Shown in pieces: positions 58,638 to 64,000 of a DNA stretch of 64,000 bases. Under the pieces are notes generated by a model, which worked only from the letters and a program-made list of their open reading frames with translations, ran no database searches and had not been told where the DNA came from. The DNA is from Oscarella lobularis. Taxonomy: Eukaryota; Porifera; Homoscleromorpha; Homosclerophorida; Oscarellidae. Within the stretch, counting starts at the first letter, position 1, and each line of letters begins with the position of its first letter. Location of the stretch: assembly GCF_947507565.1 (NCBI RefSeq), contig NC_089176.1, positions 744,001 to 808,000 on the forward strand. Reading direction: 5' to 3'. The position numbers and the translations under genes were made by a program.

Positions 58638-59672
58638 ATGAATGGATCAATCAATTCCACTTTCAACTCGACGCCGAATTCGAGTCTATTCAACGATACG
58701 GAAGGCTCCGCGTCAATCGACTTTTTTCTGTACGTGCAACTGACTGTCATCGCTCCCACAGCAATTCAGAGCATTCTTTGCGGTATCGCTCTCATCGCTA
58801 TCGCACGCATACCCGCTCTACGCACTGGTGAAAACCTCTTTATGACCAATTTGATCATCGCCGACGTGATTCGCACATTTGTCGGGATCTGGCTCGCGGT
58901 CTACTCCATTGGCACAATTGAGAGCGACGCTGAAGAAGCTCATCACGGCAGAGCTTGCATAGCTTTTCTCTTTCTCTGGCATTTCCAAATTTTCTGGTCA
59001 ATGTGGGGCACCGTTCTCATCTCCTTCAGTCGTTATTTGACTATCGCTCGCCCATTTCGACCGAGCATCACAACTCGAAAGGCAGCATTGGCAATTGCTT
59101 CGACGCTGACTGTTGGAATTGTTGTCGCCTCTTTACCTTTTTACACGTGGGCTAAATACCGACTCCGCTACATTTCGAGCGAATACTACTACAGATGCTC
59201 AATAGATTACGATGGCACCAGCAAATACATCACCTTTTACATTTTCTTCTTTGCCAGTTCTTATGCCATCCCTCTAGCACTGGTTACAACTCTGCTCGTT
59301 ATGACCCTACACAAAATCGTTCAACAAACTATTCAGCGAAGAAAGCTGCGTTCAGGCGTCGTTGACTCCGGCAACGGCGGAAACTCAACAGAAAAATTGC
59401 AATCACCAGTGATGGCTAACTCGAAAGCCTTTTGGTACGTTATCGCTGTCGTCTCGACGAACGTAATTCTTCCTGCTCCGTACATCATTGGAAGACTGCT
59501 CTACCACCAACGACTGGAAATGGAAGCTCTGTTTAGTGTCGGTTCAATCATTATGAGAATAGATTTCGTCATCAATTCCATACTCTACGTTTTTTGGGTT
59601 AAAACGTTTAGCCGCTCACTCTTGGATATTATTCGATGCCGAAAAATACGTTCTAGTGCCGTGAGAATGTAG
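58638..59672 (+). CDS. Class A (rhodopsin-like) GPCR, intronless orphan
   Basis: 344-residue seven-helix receptor without introns. The N-terminus carries five Asn-glycosylation sequons in the first 21 residues (NGS, NST, NST, NSS, NDT) and no signal peptide. TM2 has the class A NLIIADVIRT. A Cys at residue 107 before TM3 and a Cys at 187 in extracellular loop 2 can form the usual disulphide. The TM3 end reads SRYLTIARPF (residues 131-140), so the D/E of DRY is Ser. TM7 ends DFVINSILYVFW, so NPxxY is NSILY (313-317), and TM6 lacks CWxP. The C-tail is short with basic residues. The ligand cannot be inferred. The sequence looks like a lineage-specific orphan receptor; a decayed copy lies 2.1 kb downstream. 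Confidence 0.85.
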   Translation: MNGSINSTFNSTPNSSLFNDTEGSASIDFFLYVQLTVIAPTAIQSILCGIALIAIARIPALRTGENLFMTNLIIADVIRTFVGIWLAVYSIGTIESDAEEAHHGRACIAFLFLWHFQIFWSMWGTVLISFSRYLTIARPFRPSITTRKAALAIASTLTVGIVVASLPFYTWAKYRLRYISSEYYYRCSIDYDGTSKYITFYIFFFASSYAIPLALVTTLLVMTLHKIVQQTIQRRKLRSGVVDSGNGGNSTEKLQSPVMANSKAFWYVIAVVSTNVILPAPYIIGRLLYHQRLEMEALFSVGSIIMRIDFVINSILYVFWVKTFSRSLLDIIRCRKIRSSAVRM

Positions 59673-60480
59673 TGAGACATCACAGGAGATTGTGTCAGTA
59701 AAATTCGACTTTTTCCGAGTGTTGTCGTCGTTCTTGTTGAGTGCGTAGATAAGCTTTTATGCCCTGTGAACGCAATATACAATCAATAAATAGTACAAAG
59801 CACGCGGATTCCAGGCGTCGCTTACTTCAACATCGTATTCCGTGTAAAACAAAGGGAACAAATCTGAGACGCTTTCCCGTAAGCTTTTCTAGTTCTATGT
59901 TACTTTTGAGAAACCCAACCGTTCGTTCTGTCAGCAAATACTGTATTTAGTTAGTAGAGTCAGGCCTTTCTTTCCGCCACATGAGAAGGACATTTCGTTT
60001 TCGAGGCTCTCTTCGTTTGTATCGATGACGTCATCAAAAGCGTTTTCTGCGTTTTCGCTCGAAAATTCTTCTATTGGCTTCGCTGGCGATTCGATTGGCG
60101 TTTTCCTGAGCGGATTGATCAATTAGGAAGACAGCGGTAAGCGTTGAACGTCCGTTTGACGCGATTCGTCTAAGGAATGGGCTCGATAAGTGAAATCGAC
60201 GAGCGCGATTGCGTTTTCTGACCTAAAGGCGGCTTATCCGAGGACACGGAGCTCGGTGAAGACATCAGCGAAGACAAGAAGGCTGAACGAAGAGTTGCGG
60301 CGAGCACACGGCGCTTTTTCTGCAGCCGATCTTGAACGAAGCGAAAGCGCGCTAAGGGACGAAAATGAACGGCGAAATAACGAAGGAAAAGACTTACATA
60401 AAAGCGTCGTTGTTTAGTCGAACCACGTTTTCTCCGCCATCTTCTTTCGATGAAAGTGCGAAATCTTGCACCACCTAACG
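59673..60480 (-). other. GPCR 3' flank and possible small minus-strand gene
   Basis: After the GPCR stop, the 3' flank (aatcaataaatagtacaaag, with AATAAA) is duplicated downstream. On the minus strand two open segments look coding: 60370-60170 (LQKKRRVLAATLRSAF, SSDKPPLGQKTQSRSS) and 60120-59931 (KTPIESPAKPIEEFSSENAE, LENEMSFSCGGKKG), the second preceded by a plausible acceptor (ccgctcag). Together they would be a small basic/Ser-rich nuclear-type protein. I could not close the phase to a start codon near 60450 and recognise no family. Confidence 0.3.
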
Positions 60481-60502
60481 GGATTGTTATGCAATCAATA
60501 AC

Positions 60503-60530
60503 CAAAAACCGGTATTCAAACCGGTTTTTG
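60503..60530. repeat. 11-bp perfect inverted repeat
   Basis: CAAAAACCGGT at 60503-60513 is perfectly complementary to ACCGGTTTTTG at 60520-60530 around a 6-nt spacer. It could form a small hairpin or be a dimeric binding site. It lies upstream of the unexplained GC-rich block. Confidence 0.7.
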
Positions 60531-60549
60531 TTTCGCGCCTCTATGTTAC

Positions 60550-61450
60550 CGACCAACCAGAGCGCTGGGCGAGCCCCACGTGATTGCAACGGACCAATGA
60601 GCACGCTGGGCGGGGTTACGCTGTTCATAAGCGAAGTGCACACCGATTTTCCTTCAGTTGCGGCTGAGGGTGGATGTTTCGCGGTTCGCTGCGTCTCGTC
60701 CTTGAACGGACCGGCTCGGGGGAAGGCAAAAGGCAAGTCTGGATTGGCGGATCAGCGTGGCCCACGGTTTTTACCGTGCCGGAGCCTGTAGGCAGGGCGA
60801 AGGGGGGCTTCGGCCTCGGTACGCGCACTGGGCAAAACGATCGCTGATGTCTTATTGTTGCCAACAAGCACGAACTGCGCTAGGCTCGAGCGGTTACGGC
60901 TTGGAGGGGGTGTTCAAAAACGGTCTGGTTGCCGGCACTTTTCTCACCCGATGGCACGATTAGACGGAGGATGATCCGGCTCAGGTGAAGTCAATTCGGC
61001 ATTGCACTGTCTTTCTTGTCGGCCTCTACAAGCAGTGGTCGGCCGTTCTCCAACTCAGAAGCCCTGGTTCTTAGCCTTGTGCTTACCAATGCGGTCAGGT
61101 ATCGTCGCGCCGGGGGACTCGGTATTAGGGACCGACTACTCGTCCAGGCGGATACTGATTGAGCGGGCCGATGAAGTCGCAACTCGCCCGAAACTTTTTG
61201 GAAGGGAGTCATCGCTTTGCGAAGACTTCCCTGGGCTACGAAGCGTCCGAACCTCCACGCGGTGTAGCCTGGATAACGCTAATACGGACGCAACAAAAAG
61301 GTACGTACGACGATTATTTGGCAGTGACTAACTCTTTTTTTTTTAGGTGGAAGCGTGACTCTTTTTTTAGGTGGAAGCGTGGCGCGAGGGGCGAAGATAG
61401 GACAGAACGATCGAGTTCGATAGCGAGTGTATGCATTTTTTGTATCTGAA
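60550..61450. other. Unexplained GC-rich block, gene content unknown
   Basis: A GC-rich stretch unlike the neighbouring A/T-richer intergenic DNA, with small palindromes (cacggttttt/accgtg near 60760). It is followed by T-rich sequence, a 25-bp tandem duplication with acceptor-like tttttttagg at about 61330-61382, and an AATAAA near 61448. Plus-strand open frames (60757-60963, 61002-61331) show no recognisable protein. It could be a non-coding transcript or an old repeat. Confidence 0.35.
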
Positions 61451-61548
61451 TAAAAATATGTCGTAAAAACGATTGATCGACGAACTGGCGTGCGTCATGA
61501 TGTCTCCTCAGCGTCGTTCTTCCAAGCAACGAAAGGCGAACTCCTATC

Positions 61549-61791
61549 CTAACCAGCAAATTCGAACGCGCTTCGAACTTTGGCCTCGTAAAATATCGCC
61601 GCAATAGATATTATACGATCGACAATCGATAGCACGGCTCCCTTCGTCGAACGCGGCTCGTCGTCATGAATGGCTACGAGTTTCCCAGCTCCAGTGCATT
61701 CGTTCGCCGATAAAATAACCGCCGAATGGCCGCAATCGAACGTCCTGGCGATGCTAGCTCGTAAACTTGACGCGTTCACGTGACGAGACAT
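61549..61791 (-). other. Short open frame of unknown coding status
   Basis: 80-codon frame beginning MSRHVNASSLRASIARTFDC and ending KVRSAFEFAG. Composition is protein-like, but I find no domain or clear gene structure. It abuts the GPCR pseudogene. Confidence 0.25.
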
Positions 61792-62400
61792 TCGACGCTG
61801 AATTCGAGTCTATTCAACAATACGGAAGGCCCCCCGAGCATTCTTTGCGGTATCGCTCTCGTCGCACGCATACCCGCTCTACGAAATGGTGAAAACTTTA
61901 TGACCAATTTGATCATCGCCGACGTGATTCGTACATTTGTGTCGCGGTCTACTCCATCGGCACAATTGAGAGCGACACTAAAGAAGCTCATCACGGCAGA
62001 GCTTGCATAGCTTTCTCTTTCTTCTGGTCAATGTGGGGCACCGTTCTCATCTCCTTCAGACGTTATTCGACTATCACTATCGCTCACCCATTTCAGCCGA
62101 GCATCACAACTCGAAAGGCAGCAATAGCAATTGCTTCGACGCTGATTGTTGGAATTGTTGTCGCCTCTTTACCTTTTATACGTGGGCTAAATACCGACTC
62201 CGCTACTTTTCGAGCGAAGACTACTATGAATGCTCAATAGATTTATGAAGATCTGTTTAGCGTCGGTGGAATAATCATGAGAATAGATTTCGTCATCAAT
62301 TCCGTGCTCTATGTATTTTGGGTTAAAACTTTTAGCCGCTCACTCTTGGATATTATTCGATGCCGGAAGATACGTTATACTTCTGTGAGAACGCAGTAAC
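61790..62400 (+). pseudogene. Decayed copy of the class A GPCR
   Basis: Shares sequence with 58667-59672: the N-terminal NSSLFN(N/D)TEG, ENFMTNLIIADVIRTF, the TM3 stretch around ttctggtcaatgtggggcacc, the TM4 region and the TM7/C-tail (atgagaatagatttcgtcatcaattcc through cttttagccgctcactcttgg). Most of TM1, part of extracellular loop 1, and the block from loop 2 through TM6 are deleted, and the frame shifts several times. The 3' flank is also duplicated (AATAAATAGTACAAAG at about 62483). A non-functional tandem duplicate. Confidence 0.88.
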
Positions 62401-62776
62401 GTCACAGGGGACCGTGTTGGTAAAATTCGGCTTTTTCTGAGTGTTTCTACGCGTCTTGTCCAGTCTGTGAACGCAGTACAATCAATAAATAGTACAAAGC
62501 GCGCGGATTCCCACGACCAGGCGTCTGATGTCGTCGATGGCGTCCTCGTTGCCGTTGCGATCTTGCCCCTTATCTTGACTTCAACATCGCATTCCGTGAA
62601 CGCTCTTTCGAGAAACCCAACGTTCGTTCTGTCAGCAAATACTGTATTTAATTAGTAGAGTCAGAATAAACTAGAGTACACCTGCTTTGTCTACGGTAAA
62701 GGACGTTTTAGTTCAGACTCGCGTGCAACAAGAACTTCTAACGGCACGTGGACACAACAGTAGAATGCCTTACAGT

Positions 62777-64000
62777 CTATACGGTGATCTTAACAACTCC
62801 ATTGGGAGCTTGCACAACGTCATTGGAGTCCCCGCGACTGTAACGCTTTGCCCTTGAGAAAAGAGACAAATAATATAGAATGAGAGATTCCCAATGAACA
62901 AATTACCCTCGAGACCCCAAACCACTGTTCGCCGCCCTCACTTTCTTGATGTGCCGAGACGATGCCAATTTCGATTCTAAAGCCTACGCAAGATATCATC
63001 ATCACAGACACTCTCCCACGTCATAGGAGGAACCGACTCACCCCGACTTTTCGTAACAGATCACCGACTATATTCAGCGCCGCTATTCGCGACGACGGCG
63101 TCAACGGCACCGTCACTTCCGTGTGAGATGCGGACGGATTCGGGGTTCCGGGATCGGATGGGCCCATGATGGGAGTCGAGTACGGCGTTGGAGGTAATGC
63201 GGTGGGCTCCGATCCGTCCACGTCGTCATCGTCGTCGTTGTCGCCGCCGCCGCCGGCAGCGGCGGCAGCGACGACTTCGTCGGTTTTCTTTGCCGTCGTG
63301 GCACTTCGTATGGCCAATTCGGAACGCAGGTCGCGCGCTTCGTCTTTCAGTCGTTGGACCATTTCTTGGAGGCTCTCCTTTTCGTCCAATTCGTTTTCGA
63401 GCATGGCATTTCGTTCGATTGCCTAGGCAGAAAGATTTTCGGAGATCTCGAAGCGGCAACGAGAAGCCAGAACGGAACATACAGAATTCAACTGCCGATC
63501 AAAATCCTCAAGAGACACAACAGTCGCACTAGAAAGAAAGAGAAAGAAAGAAATCATTGAAGGAGAGAGACAAAGCCAAACGGATCCAAAGGCGTCATGA
63601 AGGCTTATCAGATCAGAGACTTGCGCTACCTCAGACTCTTCCCTTTCTCTACGCTAGCAAGCATTAAAAACGCCTCTAGTAACTCGTTGTCTCTCTAAGA
63701 CAAACAGACACGATAACTGAGAGGCCTGCCACTGATTTATTGACTTTAACCACACACATTCTCAATCAGATTAATTGATTGAGGATTGCCTTCCTTTTAC
63801 TACCGTCTAAACTCTTATTATATCCTCATATCCTCACGTACGTTATAGGAACCCATGAGAGACCAAGGGCAAACAGATAAAATAGAAGACCCTATGAGCT
63901 ACCACTATCTCTCTCTCTATTGTCGTCTCTAGTACTCACCGTTGAGCCCGTTCGAGATCGTCATTCGTCTGCTCCAACTCTCGAACGTACTTCTGCAGCG
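62777..64000 (-). CDS. NDEL1: NDE1/NDEL1 (nuclear distribution protein nudE), 5' end outside window
   Basis: Coiled-coil dynein/LIS1 regulator acting in nuclear positioning, centrosome function and mitosis. Exons on the minus strand: the coiled-coil exon at the window edge (LQKYVRELEQTNDDLERAQR, ending near 63942); a short exon at about 63531-63484 (ATVVSLEDFDRQLNS); a long exon from about 63423 (AIERNAMLENELDEKESL, VQRLKDEARDLRSELA) with an acidic/Ala-Gly insert, then [20 protein letters not shown]; an exon [19 protein letters not shown]; and a last exon ending SNDVVQAPNGVVKITV at 62777. ERNAxLExELDEKExL, VQRLKDEARDLR and [21 protein letters not shown] are hallmark NudE sequence. The LIS1-binding part and start codon lie beyond 64000. 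Confidence 0.95.

Noticed and set aside
60550-61300. rRNA, RNase P/MRP or 7SK RNA gene
   Set aside because: None of the invariant sequences of these RNAs could be located; left as unexplained.

Overview
The window is animal nuclear DNA from an early-branching metazoan, most likely a sponge. A homoscleromorph such as Oscarella or Corticium would fit, but that is an inference from gene style and not a database match. The genes are dense and on both strands. Introns are mostly 45-70 bp with ordinary GT-AG ends, a few are GC-AG, and intergenic gaps are often only 90-500 bp. Metazoan or holozoan families are present: Axin, NDE1/NDEL1, a SKAP-like PH-SH3 adaptor, a delphilin-type PDZ-formin, ZZEF1, LDL-receptor class A modules, Kazal domains and a class A GPCR. 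There are no operons, no bacterial signals and no CRISPR.

Layout. 1-4980: three tandem minus-strand SLC15/POT peptide-transporter genes: A is cut by the window edge, B is intact and intronless, C is a pseudogene. 5202-7044 (+): SKAP-like adaptor with five YTDM motifs. 7585-9247 (-): SDS22-like leucine-rich-repeat protein. 9379-15464 and 15619-21850 (-): head-to-tail duplicate of a full ABCC1/MRP1-type transporter; the second copy carries a 129-bp inverted-repeat element in an intron. 23513-24406 (+): ribosomal protein L18. 24727-27745 (-): Axin (RGS, GSK3-binding-like segment, His-rich stretch, DIX). 29319-31476 (-): secreted Kazal/cysteine-rich protein. 31708-32711 (-) and 32807-33685 (+): oligoribonuclease REXO2 and an ABHD14-type hydrolase sharing a 95-bp bidirectional promoter. 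34002-37816 (-): large secreted protein made of about eight repeats of a cysteine module plus two LDLa domains. 38353-39607 (+): glyoxalase II (HAGH) with two in-frame starts. 39705-44673 (-): delphilin-like PDZ/FH1/FH2 formin. 44855-57859 (-): ZZEF1. 58638-59672 (+): intronless class A GPCR, with a decayed copy at 61790-62400. 62777-64000 (-): NDE1/NDEL1, 5' end outside the window.

The neighbours are not one pathway. They are housekeeping genes (RPL18, REXO2, HAGH), signalling and cytoskeletal scaffolds (Axin, SKAP-like, delphilin, NDEL1, ZZEF1), and three families expanding by tandem duplication (SLC15, ABCC, GPCR), two of which already contain dead copies. I derived exon boundaries by hand from GT/AG sites and reading phase. 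Where I list them (SKAP, RPL18, Axin, Kazal protein, HAGH, parts of others) the phases close correctly. The most novel item is the 34.0-37.8 kb modular protein, in which every module carries the same phase-0 intron and two of those introns are GC-AG.
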